This document shows positions 1-9,837 of a stretch of DNA of 20,267 bases, piece by piece. This DNA is from Mesotaenium endlicherianum (Eukaryota > Streptophyta > Zygnematophyceae > Zygnematales > Mesotaeniaceae), in contig WELA01009535.1 of assembly GCA_009602735.1 (NCBI GenBank), positions 707,901-728,167 on the forward strand, written 5' to 3'. Each line of letters opens with the position of its first letter. The first letter of the stretch is position 1. The notes under the pieces were generated by a model. That model had not been told where the DNA came from. It was given only the letters and a program-made list of their open reading frames with translations, and made no database searches. Both the position numbers and the translations under genes were made by a program.

Positions 1-197
1 GGGGGGGGGCACGCTGGCCAGCTGTCACTCGTGCCCTCAATCTTAACTCGTGTCATGGCAACTCATGTACGTGGAGTTGCAGATTGTGGCAACGGAATGA
101 GTCTTATAACTAGCTCTGTGCCAGCAGCTGCGGTAACACAGGCGCTTCCAGCTGACGTTTTTAAAACATAAGAGTTTTCTGTTGAGCTGATGCGCAG

Positions 198-2869
198 GCA
201 ATGATGGCAGCGGACGAGGCTCACGAGATCCTGGCACCTGGCCGCCTCTCGGTGTGCCACGTCAGCGAGGACTACAAGGTGCCCGCCTAAGCCAACCCCC
301 CCACTCTCTGGCATCTCATTGGTGCTCCACTCTCGTCCCTTCTCGGCATGCTCACTACCGCCATGTGGAAGGAGACACCTGATATGCTACTCATTGTTTC
401 TTCTGCAAGCATACACTCACGAGGCAAGCCGGGAACATTCGACCCTGCCTGGCCTCCCCCTTCCCAGGAGGAGAGGAGAGGAGCTGCCTTGCTCACTTGC
501 TTCCCCTATTGGGCTGTGCATTGCTGTGCATCGAAGCGTCTGCATGCACGTTTGACCGCTGCACCGCTCGTTCATGCCCCTCCCCGGACGTGGTGCTCCC
601 TCTTGCATCTCGTGTGAAATGCGTCATTCTAAGTTTGTCGCGTTAGCGGACATCCGGCTTTCGCTGCCCACTCGCCTGCCGCTAATGAGCACCAGAAGAC
701 ACCTCCATACTGTGTGCACACCCTTGCATTCGTGCAGCCGTGTCTCCAACAAACAAGTGTCTATACCTGTGTTTGCACGCTGCGAGATTTCTATCTCAGA
801 TGGATGCTCACGACGGGGGCACGCGCGCTCACGCTCACGCTTCCCACGAATGCGGTGGTGCATAATGTGGAACCCCTCACACCCCACACACACTCGGGAA
901 AGTTTGTGGGCTTCACAGGGTTGCGCCAGCTCACTTCAAATCTGCAAGGCTCTATGCTCTTCCGCAGCCCCACCTGTTTGGCTCCTTCATCGCCCAAGTC
1001 GCACTCTTACACGTCCTCCACCAGTGTGTTGGCAGTCCCACAAGAAGCACCAAAGGAAATGGAATTGAGAAGAAGCACAACCAGTGGGTAGGCTCTGCAA
1101 GCTGCAAGGCAGCGGCCGTAACACGTGGGGTGGTGTGGGAGCTGGCATGCGTGCATGTGTGCGCGTGTGCGTGTGTGCGTGCGTGCGAGCAGGTAATTTT
1201 GGTGCTCAAGGGCAGGCTGCTGTTGGCTTTCAACTTCCACCCCTCGCAGAGCTACAGGCAGTACCGCGTGGGCCTCCCCGAAGCCAGCGAGTTTGCGGTA
1301 CCTGCCCTCCCCCAGCCCTCCCTCACTCGTGCTCCAGCACGGGCATGCGTGCGCGCGCACGCGGCCGTGCGTGTGTGTGTGCGTGTGTGCGTGTTACATG
1401 TACATATCCACATTGTGGGCTTTGATGTTGAAGGCTACTTTCAGAGCGTGCATATATAGGATCAAGGAGCTGTCAAGGAGGGAGGAGGTGGCTGTGCCGC
1501 CGCAAGGCATCCGTGCTTCCTCCTCCCCTTCCGCCACATGGGATCTGGCTGCAGCACGCGTTCTCCTCCTCTTGCTGCTCCCACATACTGCTTTAAGAAG
1601 CCCGGCTGTCATCTCCCGTCTCCTCTCTTCCCCCCTAGGCCACGCCACAAACACCGGTGCGCAGACTGGCAATCTTGCCTTCAGCAAAGGAGCCTCACGT
1701 GCGCGCGCATACGTGTGTGCACGTCCTTCACGACGAGAACCATCTGCATTCTTCGCCTCATACTGTATAGTCGTACGGTGTTTAGTACTGCTAGGATGCG
1801 TGCCCCCCTCCACACGTGGTGAAAGGGGGGGTGGGGTCGGGGGTGCAGAGGGTGCTCGATTCGGACGAGGCGCGCTTCGGCGGGCTCGCGGAGCTGGACG
1901 CCGTCGCCCCCAAGCTGCTCACGCTGCTGCTCACCAGGTGCTTGCACGCACGCTCGTGCCTTCATCTCAGATCAAAGAGCCGTCCTGCCTGGCGTGGCTG
2001 GAGTGCGTCGGCCCAAGATGTTTGAGTTGGGGGTTCGGCAGCTGACGTTGAAACCAAGCCCCAAGCTAGTCAGCCTTGGCAGAGAAGCAGGCGCTGCTCT
2101 GCGAGGCGGCGGCTCTGCTCTTCTTCTTGGCGCTGATCCGTTGCCCCACGGGGCTTCGGGCTTGCCTCTGGCCGCTCCTCCCTCTGTTTTCGGTTGTCCC
2201 AGATCGCAGGGGTTGTGGCTTGTGAAGGTTGTAGTGTGAGATGATGCGTCTGAGGAGCACATTGGTGGACGGGGGGCTCACTTCCAGATCCAAGCTTAAG
2301 CCGAGTCCCTTCAGGTTGTGCATTGTGGAGGCTGTTTTGTGCTTGCTTGAGCGATGCCACCCCGTGCCTGGGAGGACGTGCCGTAGTAACTCCAAGTCGC
2401 CACCACCTGACCACGAGCGGGGAGGTCTCAGGCGGCTACCAGCTGCTGCTAGTGTAGTGATTAGTGCGCAGGCAAGCAGCCTTGCAGGAGCAGGTGGAGC
2501 TAACTGGCTCAGCTCCATGGTGGTTGGGGAACCAAGGAGCTGCGTGGTGTTGCCTGACTTTTGCGGACATGCACTCTGGAGGGGGTTTCTGTGAGCAATG
2601 CAGGGACTCATCCAAGCGCCACATGGCGATCTTGCATCTCCCTGCTCTCTCAGCCCAGGCAAGTGTAGCATCTCCCTTTGTGCCTGTTTTCATGAGTTCT
2701 TCCATGGATTTTGTCTCTCCAGTTTGTTCAGGTGATAGTCTGGAACAAAGGGAACACCCTTCCTGGCATGATTACCTTGAGCACTGCAGAGGTTTTGGGT
2801 GGAAGCCACGTATGCTGTGTCGGCAGGTATCTTTCGGGCTGCGGGTTAGACGTACTCGTTGTCGGCTGA
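198..2869 (+). CDS. Starch/glycogen branching enzyme, C-terminal exons (5' partial)
   Basis: Alpha-1,4-glucan branching enzymes make alpha-1,6 branch points in starch or glycogen; in green plants they act in the plastid. Proposed exons are 198-278, 1193-1297, 1849-1937, 2604-2658 and 2732-2869 (TGA), with phases that agree at every junction. The first exon carries DEAHEILA, which matches the family's DEKHGFLA-like segment. The second carries LLLAFNFHPSQSYRQYRVG, the diagnostic FNFHP..(S/T)Y..Y(R/K)VG motif. The third carries RVLDSDEARFGG, the VLDSD...FGG motif. The fourth, RHMAILHLPALSAQ, fits the C-terminal beta strands usually written RPxSxxVxxPxRxA. The GG-to-Arg spacing is normal for the family. 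Oddities: the usual His after FGG is Leu, and the 2658/2732 intron needs a GC donor and is only 73 nt. Identity is strong for the first three exons. The last two exons are inference, and the tail after VIVWNKG matches nothing I know. The catalytic barrel lies upstream of the window. Confidence 0.75.
279..1192 (+). other. Branching-enzyme intron, no independent gene seen
   Basis: This 914-nt intron runs from a GTGCCC donor to a CAG acceptor. Several reading frames stay open on both strands, but none shows a recognisable motif. Its last ~45 nt are alternating TG/CG instead of a pyrimidine tract. Intron 2 (1298-1848) likewise holds a CG/TG-rich tract at about 1344-1395. Confidence 0.6.
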
Positions 2870-4596
2870 GAGTCAGTCAGCTCCCTCGCTGCCAACGTAC
2901 TACTAGACTCAGAGCCAAGAGGCCAGTAATAGTGTCACCGGGTTGCTCTATTTTCAGAAAATGCACTCTACCTGTGATGAAAGTTGAGCTCGGTGACTCG
3001 AAGGTAGCGTGAGGGCATCAAGCTTCCTGCCTCGCGGGTTGCGACTTGTCTCAGATTTTGTGTTGCTGACAGGTTGTACTCAGGCCTGGTTCTTACCTGC
3101 TCGAGTATCTTGTGCGTGTGTACGTGCGCGCGGGCGCGCGCGCGCGCGCACGTGTGTGTGTGTGTGTGCGTGCGTGTGTGTGTGTGTGTGTGCGCGCGTG
3201 TGCGTGCGTGTGAATGCACAGGTGTACCGGCTCGTGCGCATGTGGGAGGCTTGACGTCCAATTGCAGCAAGCAACTTGACCAGCGAGCACTCAGTTGGAG
3301 AACCTTGTTTTGCGCATTTCGTGTGCTCCGACTGAGAGCAAGGCAGTCGAGGATGTGGACTAGGCATGTATGTGCCCCTCCCGCTTCTGAAGCCCATGAC
3401 TACACGCTTGGCTGGCAAGGGCGCACTCAAATGTCTGTGACTGACATGAAGGGTGAGGATCTGACACGTACATAGTCAATATTGATTCCCTTGTGCACTG
3501 TTGAGTACATTTGGGTGCTCAATTGCGGGTTCTAAACGTCTTGGAGGCAACAAAGCACGACCACGGCCAGCAGAGAATGCAGTTAGGACATCTTGGAGCT
3601 AGAGTTGTGAAAGACGTATGGTCGCTTAGATTGGAGAAGGATAGGTGTACACGGTGGACTACGCAGTCATTTGATGAGTTGCATGTGAAGTGAGGTAACT
3701 ATTTTCAAGCAAGGTGTGGGTCTAAGAGTTTCTGTAGAGAAGTTGACCTTATGAACGCAAGCTATGTCTTCGATCTTACTCGTGGCCCGTGGGTCTAAGT
3801 TGTTGACTGTCATGGTAATATGACGGAGTGGAAATATGGATAGTTGTATTTCAGTGATGCCTCTATGCCACATTCGTGAAGATGAGCTTCAGGTCGCGTG
3901 TGATGCATCAAATTGGAACACAAGACGCACCAGACAAGCAGTCATCAATTAAGCTAATAGTATGTATAAGTGGTGTTTCTTTTGAAGACTCGGTCGCAAT
4001 ATTACACACCAGACATTATATAATGTAAGCATGTACCAATTGAAAACTGTAGCACTAGGTCTTTCTCCTTGTGCTAGCTCATTATTTTGACATGCAATTG
4101 GACGCTTTTGCTTGCACATGAAGCATGTTTCAATTAGATCGTTTCCTACCATGTAAGAATTTCATTACTTACATTGTTGAAACTATATACAGATTTATCT
4201 ATTTTATTATTCTGTACATTGGCATTACCAAAGAAAGATGAGATAACGTCTTCTAGGTCAGGTACCTGCACATTTAAAAAAGAGAGGTTTGCTTGCTTGA
4301 AGCCGAAGCAGTACAGAGATCTGGAGCAGTGAAATGCAACGTGCGCCAGCTGGCCTAACAGTGTGCCGAAACGGAGTGCAGCCCGATTTTGGCACTCCGC
4401 AGTGCAATAAGAAACTACTAGCAATACTACTTTTAGTAGAAACCCCTCTGCTGGACTGCACTAGTTGGCAGTAACAGAAAAGGGACATGAATAAGAGCTA
4501 TATCATGATGCACTTACTACTAGCCATGTCTGAACTCTACACACTTGCTTGGTTTGCAAACTTCATAACTTCCACCAAAGAAGTAAGAACGCTTTA
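2870..4596. other. Convergent intergenic stretch between branching enzyme and RRM gene
   Basis: No gene was recognised. The first part is probably the 3' UTR of the branching-enzyme transcript and includes a large TG/CG repeat. From about 3.5 kb the sequence turns AT-rich. Short open frames on both strands (for example minus-strand frames at 4146-4488) have no recognisable motifs. Part of 3.9-4.6 kb is likely the 3' UTR of the minus-strand RRM gene. Confidence 0.5.
3112..3213. repeat. TG/CG dinucleotide microsatellite cluster
   Basis: About 100 bp are almost purely alternating purine-pyrimidine: a (GC)n core near 3125-3150, then (TG)n interrupted by CG steps. Such sequence can adopt left-handed Z-DNA. 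It lies just past the end of the branching-enzyme model. The long frames across it (CVCVCV, HTHTHT) are translations of the repeat. Confidence 0.9.
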
Positions 4597-4599
4597 TTA
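4594..4599 (-). promoter_or_regulatory. AATAAA overlapping the RRM gene stop codon
   Basis: On the minus strand the TAA stop is followed at once by TAAA, making AATAAA. A functional poly(A) signal this close would leave almost no 3' UTR, so it may be chance. Confidence 0.2.
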
Positions 4600-6939
4600 A
4601 GATCGTGCGTTTATACGGTCTTGGTCATTAGCTATGCGTACATTCAGGACCATGTCGTCGAGCTGCCGCCCGTTTGTTCCTTCGGCTGCCCTCCACGCTG
4701 ACAGCTGCTCATCCCACAGCAGTCAGCCGCACTTGGTGACTAACAAATCAGCTCGTACAGAAACAGTCGTGCAGAGTCAGAGCCTCGCATGATCTAGTAA
4801 CTCCTGAGACGGAATTCAACACAGCAACCAACAAAAAATTGAACCATAGACGCGCTCATAGGGCAAACATTTGACACCCAAACTATAGAAATGCACCCAC
4901 ATGTGCGGGGCATTGCTCACGTCAGCATATCCGCAAAAGAAGTCGTCAGAAAGTCTGTGCGAGCACTGAAGTTGCCCAGCAGGTCGAGCGGATTGACCTG
5001 AGCCACTCCGCCCTGCTAGAGCTTACCTCGTCGGCCATCGTGACATACGCAGTTCCGCGCGACCTCCCCGTGCTGTGGCTCCGCACAATCTGCACGCATG
5101 TAGGGCACAGATGAGCAGATCGACAGGCCTAGCAGTAAGTCAAGATGGGAGGATGCAAAAACTACTCGCGCTGTGAGAGCAACCCCTAAGAAGCAAGACT
5201 CCTGCAATTTTTGGAAGCTTGCTTGAGCAAGTTGGGAAGGAAAGGAAGGGGGGGGAGGGGGAGAGGGGGTCCCAAGCACATGTATGTACACACCTTGCAG
5301 TCGACGACGTTGCCAAAGGCGCCGAAATGCTTCCTCAAAGTTTCATCGGTGGTGCTCTGCGACAGCCCCCCCACATAGATCTTCGTATAGTGCTTCCAGG
5401 GGGCGGGCCCTCTTTGCTCCCTGGCCCGCGGTCGATCCCCCGCTCTTGAGCGGGGCAAGTCCCAGGAGCGGCTGCCATTGCTGGACTCAGGATCCTCGCT
5501 GGAGTCAACAGTGGGTCTCAAGGGCGAGACAGGAGGGGGGGTCTTCATGGTGCCGGGAAGAACCTGCTTGTTGGCCAGAGGGAAGAGGACAGCGCAAGGA
5601 GTCCAGAAGGCAAGGCAGCGTCAGGATCTGACATCCGGTGTTGAAGCCTGCTGAATTTGGCTACGTTACTTGTTTGGGTGAAAAGGGTGAAAAGCGTGAC
5701 ATGGGGGGTAGGATTTTTTTGTAACATGAAGATGAGGGTAGTGCGCGCATTTCAGGGTTTAGCAACTTGAGGCTGGAGGAATCGGAGCGAGATTGGCATG
5801 TCTGGAGCCTTCAGATGAAGAGCGACCGCGAGCACCTGAATGGGCACAGGTTGATGAGGAACAGGCGTGAAGCTAGAAAAGGGCTTTCAGAGACGAGAGG
5901 ACGTATATGCATGACGTTTTTTATACGAGGAAGGTTCTTCGACCGCACCCTCTGCACCCTCTCAGGCTCAGAAGTGAGTTTGAAATGAAACACGCGAAGG
6001 CGCCATGTAGTGCAATTAACATGGATGAATGGGACACTCAGAGCACTCGATTCTTCTGCAAGCCTGTCCCATCTTGCAGATAGAAAAAGACGAATAATCT
6101 TTTGATTGAGCACATGGCTCTGTGGGAAGGTCTGGTTCACGCACAACGCCGGCACAGGCCTGCACTGCCAACCAACAACGTTCACAAATTACACAAATAT
6201 ACGGGTGTTGGACGCGGCATATAGACACGCACAAATACAGACACAAGGCACACAGACGCAAGCACGCACGCGCGTGCACATGACGAGGGGAAGGAGAGAG
6301 GCCATGGAGGGCATGCCCGCGCCCCACCTGCATTGCAAAGCCGTTCCAAGAGGTCCCGTGGAGGGCAGCCATACAGGTGGCGGCCTCCAGCTGGCTGCTC
6401 ATGCGCACAAACGCATAGCCCCGGTGCTTGCCCCTCTCCTGGCGTTGGGAAGCGCAACATACGAGCCACATGCCAAACATCGCACAAAGCTGACAGGAAG
6501 TTAAGAGGCGTTACATGAGAGGCCACAGATGAAGGAAAAGGAAGGGCAATGACACAACAATGTCACTGGCAAGTGTCTGCAGATAACCCGACATGCCCCC
6601 CCTCCCCCCCCCCCACCCGGTATCCTGGACCACGGCCACTCCTCACAAGTGCCAGTCTATACGGCTCTGTGCACAAGTATAAGAGCACATGCACTTGCGA
6701 AGATGGTGTGTACGCACGCAAGAGGAGAAACGTTACGTGTAACTATATCTTGACATGAATCTACTTTCTGTTGCCTTTCTTCGACCCACAAGGGGGAGAA
6801 AGAAAGTATAAGGCGCAGCCTCCAGGCACAAACATACACACACACACACGCACAAGCACAAGCACGCATGCATTAAAATAGTTTCCAATTCTTAGACCCC
6901 AACTCCTCCTCAGTCTTGGCATTGAACACATTACTACGG

Positions 6940-6986
<47 letters not shown>

Positions 6987-9837
6987 CGTGCGTGCATTTG
7001 GTGCATGGGTGTATGCGAGTGTATGCGGGGTGTGGGTGTGTGCCAGTTTGTGTGCACACGCGCAAAGTGTGGATGTGCGCGAGCAGCCCAGAACAACACA
7101 CGCACACAAGTACCAGAAGCCAGCACTAGCGTGGACGCAAACAAGGTAGGGGGAGGGGGGGGATGGTGGTGGTGGTACCATCGCCGTCTTGGTCTGCAAG
7201 GGGTAGTAGGCCACCTCCACGTTCTCCACGCTCCCAAACTGCGCGAACATCTCCACCAGCGCTGTACCACACACCGGATCCCACACGTGCGCGCAGGTAC
7301 ACACACACACACGCGCGCGCGCACATGCACACGCACGCGCACGCGCACACACACGCAAATACACGTGCACAAGCACGCTCTTCTGCCCCGTCAGGTTCGC
7401 CGGAAGTGCAAAGGGAGTGGGCTCCAGAAGACTGATCCAGCCTCCCAAGTTCACTCGATGACACCGACATGAAGATCCGGACGCCCACTCCTCGAGTGCT
7501 TACCTCCAGAGAGGTGTTTGCATCTCAGCCCACAGGATCGTGTCACCCGATTGTATCTCCAAGCGTTGTTATCAACGTGTGATTCCAAGACACCCCTGTC
7601 GTCTCAGAACGGCACAAAAGACTTTCTACTCGCCGGCTGCTCCCCCCCTCCCAGAGACTCCGTGCATAGCACACCGCGACAGAACTCACATGGGCCCTGG
7701 TGCGGGGTGGGGAGCAGCCCCTCCCGTGCGGCGAGGTAGCGCGGACACCACATGCAGCGCGTGGTAGAAGCACACGGTACGGGAGCGAGCACAGCTGTCC
7801 TACACGCCCGTGCGTGAGACTACGGTTGCCCTCGCGCTTCGCAAAGAGCCGGGCGGTTGAAGTCATTGACGGCATCCAGCACCCGGACGACGAGAGAGGG
7901 CGTGGTGAAATTCGCATCCCCAGAGGAAGCCCGTGGAAGGCGCGTCGAGCGCCAGAGCTGACTCCCCAGCACCATGATCTCGTCGGAAGGAGTAGCGCCC
8001 AGAGAAGAACAAGCCACTCCGACAAGCCGATCTCGATCTCGATCTCGATTCTGGTCTCGATCTCGATCTCGATTGCGATCTCGATCTCGATCTGATTCTG
8101 ATCTGGATCTCGATCGCGATCCCGGCACACCCCACTTGCGGCCATGCAGCAGCCCCCTATGCACCCGACCAGCACCAGCCAGCCAGCCAGCTGGCCGGTC
8201 AGGCCCCCCTCCCTTCCTTGGAGTGGCGCAGCCGAGGACCGCCTGCAATGCCCCCCAGTCAGATCACCGGGGAGAGCACCCATCTGCTCGCATCGCGCCG
8301 ACCCACGCTCAGACATGTGCACCTGTCTCCGATGTTCTGAGAAGAAGGCGGGACTTGGACGAGAGGCAAGAGGTGCTGGGGTAGCTCTGGTGCAGTGTGG
8401 TGCTGTGCAACGAGTTGGAGGAGGGGACGGCGGGCTCTGGGGGCTCAGGGGTAGGGGCAGGGGCAGGGGCAGGGGAGGCCCAAGGCAGGCTGGCAGGCCT
8501 TCACTTGCAGGCTCTGAGCTGGAGAGAAGTACTCTTCTTTGACAGATTCACGCGGGGGATGACTCAGGTAACTCACGAATCAAAAGCCTTCCATGAGGAG
8601 CAGCAGGCTTCCGGATTGGGGGCCAGGCGTTCAGCAGCCCAGGCTGCTATGAAGGTGGAATGAGGGGGGGGTGAGGGGGGGGAAGGGGAGAAGAAGGGGG
8701 CTAAAGGATGTATCAGTTTTGGTGTTTCAAGGTTTCTTGAGAACTGGTGTTTGGTTGAGACAACAAAACAACCGCTTTCTTGGGGGGACATAGCCCCTGA
8801 GATGGAGTCTGGGGCAGAACTGCAGGGAAAAGATATGGAAGAGGCACACATCTTAGAGACACACGATGCCCCGCGGCGAGTCTTTGTGTTTGTGTGTGTG
8901 TGTGTGTGCTTGTGTGAGAGAGTGGGTGTGAGACATGCTCCCTGTGCCATGCGAGAGGGCCGGCGGAGGGAGCAAGTGTTCGCAGGAGTGTAGAGTAGCT
9001 CGGAGCAAGCTACCCACCTGGAATGAGCTCAAAGGCAGGAATCTTCCAGGGAAGGTTCCCGACAAAGAGCCTCTGGGGGTCCAGCTGCTTCTCCTCCACC
9101 TCCTTCCACACGTTTCCTCCTCCTCCTCCTCCTGCTGTTGCTGCTGCTCCTGCCCCTGCTGCTCTCATGCCACCTGCTATGCTGTTGCCTCTACTGCTCT
9201 TGCTGTTCAGCCATCCAGAACTTCCAGCTCTTTCATCGGCACTGCTGGCACTTTCGGCAGTTTGGGCTCTTCTCACATACTTGCCGGATCCACTCTTCAC
9301 CCAAGGACGTTCAACCCTGACCACATTCACCCACGCTTTACCACGCATAACCCCAACAGCCCTCCTACTCTTTCCTGTTCTTTCGGCTCTTTCAGCTCTC
9401 CCAATTGCTCCTCTGTCTCTTTCACTTCCTTGGGCCCTTTCCATGCCTTCAGATCTTTCGCAGCTGTCATCAGCACATTCAGATCTTTCTGCTTGTGCGA
9501 CAACAGCAATTCTTTCTAGCCCCTCTGCTGAATACATGGTCGAGCTCTCGTCATCTCTTTCAGTCCTTCCCGTGCTCTCGGGTTGTTCTCGCTCAGATCT
9601 TTCAGCAGCTTCACTGTATCCAGCTCTCTCTGCTATGCCAAACATGTCCCTATCTGGATACCTAAGACCAGTGTATGACGAACGAGCATCTCCGACTTTC
9701 AATGCAACAGGTACTTTCTGTTGTGGCAATGCAGGCAACGAATTGAGAGCAGGGGGTAACACAGGACGAGTGCCCAGCGTCAACTCAGCAATCACATGAG
9801 TCGGACAAGTTAAAACCATGCATGCTAGGGCCACCAT
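4597..9837 (-). CDS. RNA-binding protein with two RRM domains
   Basis: Six exons splice in frame: 9837-9018, 7261-7179, 6438-6328, 5563-5294, 5089-5027 and 4704-4597 (TAA), giving 484 aa if the ATG at 9835-9837 is used. All donors are GT and all acceptors AG. RRM1 has RNP2 LFVGNL (about 257-262), the helix VEMFAQFG, RNP1 RGYAFVRM (307-314) and strand FAMQVLPG. A polar linker rich in Ser, Arg and Pro follows (about 345-395). RRM2 has RNP2 IYVGGL (400-405), LRKHFGAFGNVVDCK, RNP1 RGTAYVTM (439-446) and the last strand DDMVLNVRIAND, then stops within 12 residues. Tandem RRMs bind single-stranded RNA; the target and compartment are unknown. A nuclear splicing/hnRNP-like or a plastid RNP role are both possible. 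The first ~250 residues are low-complexity (ERSE/AERAE runs, then Ala/Gly) and the start is uncertain. RNP1 of RRM2 has Thr where an aromatic is usual, and RRM1 has about four extra residues between RNP2 and helix 1. Confidence 0.85.
6836..6868. repeat. CA-rich microsatellite in RRM gene intron 2
   Basis: (CA)n with interrupted CACAAGCACAAG steps inside the 6439-7178 intron of the minus-strand RRM gene. Confidence 0.85.
6941..6992. repeat. (TG)19-(CG)5 microsatellite in RRM gene intron 2
   Basis: A pure TG run from 6941 to 6978 passes into a CG run at 6979-6988. The pre-mRNA (minus strand) would contain the (CA)n complement, a known binding motif for hnRNP-L-like proteins. Z-DNA potential is high. 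Confidence 0.9.
7291..7376. repeat. CA/CG-rich microsatellite in RRM gene intron 1
   Basis: Alternating CA and CG steps lie in the 7262-9017 intron, ending about 30 nt upstream (transcript sense) of the exon that starts at 7261. Confidence 0.85.
8029..8122. repeat. Degenerate GATCTC hexamer repeat, intronic
   Basis: About 15 copies of GATCTC (variants GATTCT, GATCTG, GATTGC) sit in intron 1 of the RRM gene. One minus-strand frame reads RSRSRSQSRSRSRPESRSRS-like; the plus strand likewise yields SRSRSRSR. The tract lies in a minus-strand open frame (7863-8135) with no recognised domain, so I treat it as a satellite-like repeat and not an exon. Confidence 0.85.
8448..8475 (+). repeat. AGGGGC tandem repeat with G-quadruplex potential
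   Basis: Five GGGG runs (8448, 8454, 8460, 8466, 8472) are separated by two-base loops. On the template/coding arrangement of the minus-strand gene, the pre-mRNA carries the C-rich complement. Confidence 0.85.
8883..8916. repeat. (TG)n microsatellite
   Basis: A short TG run in intron 1 of the RRM gene, about 100 nt from the exon ending at 9018. Confidence 0.8.

Noticed and set aside
1971..2025. Branching-enzyme terminal exon reading SKSRPAWRGWSASAQDV then stop
   Set aside because: The splice phase works, but the protein would lack the final beta strands. The exon at 2604, also in phase, supplies a family-like RHMAILHLPALSA segment at the right spacing.
2464..3012. 182-codon plus-strand frame as a separate gene
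   Set aside because: It overlaps the two proposed branching-enzyme exons. Its start has no support and the remainder shows no domain.
6873..7488. Long Cys-Val or His-Thr-rich frames
   Set aside because: They are translations of TG/CA microsatellites and lie across introns of the RRM gene.
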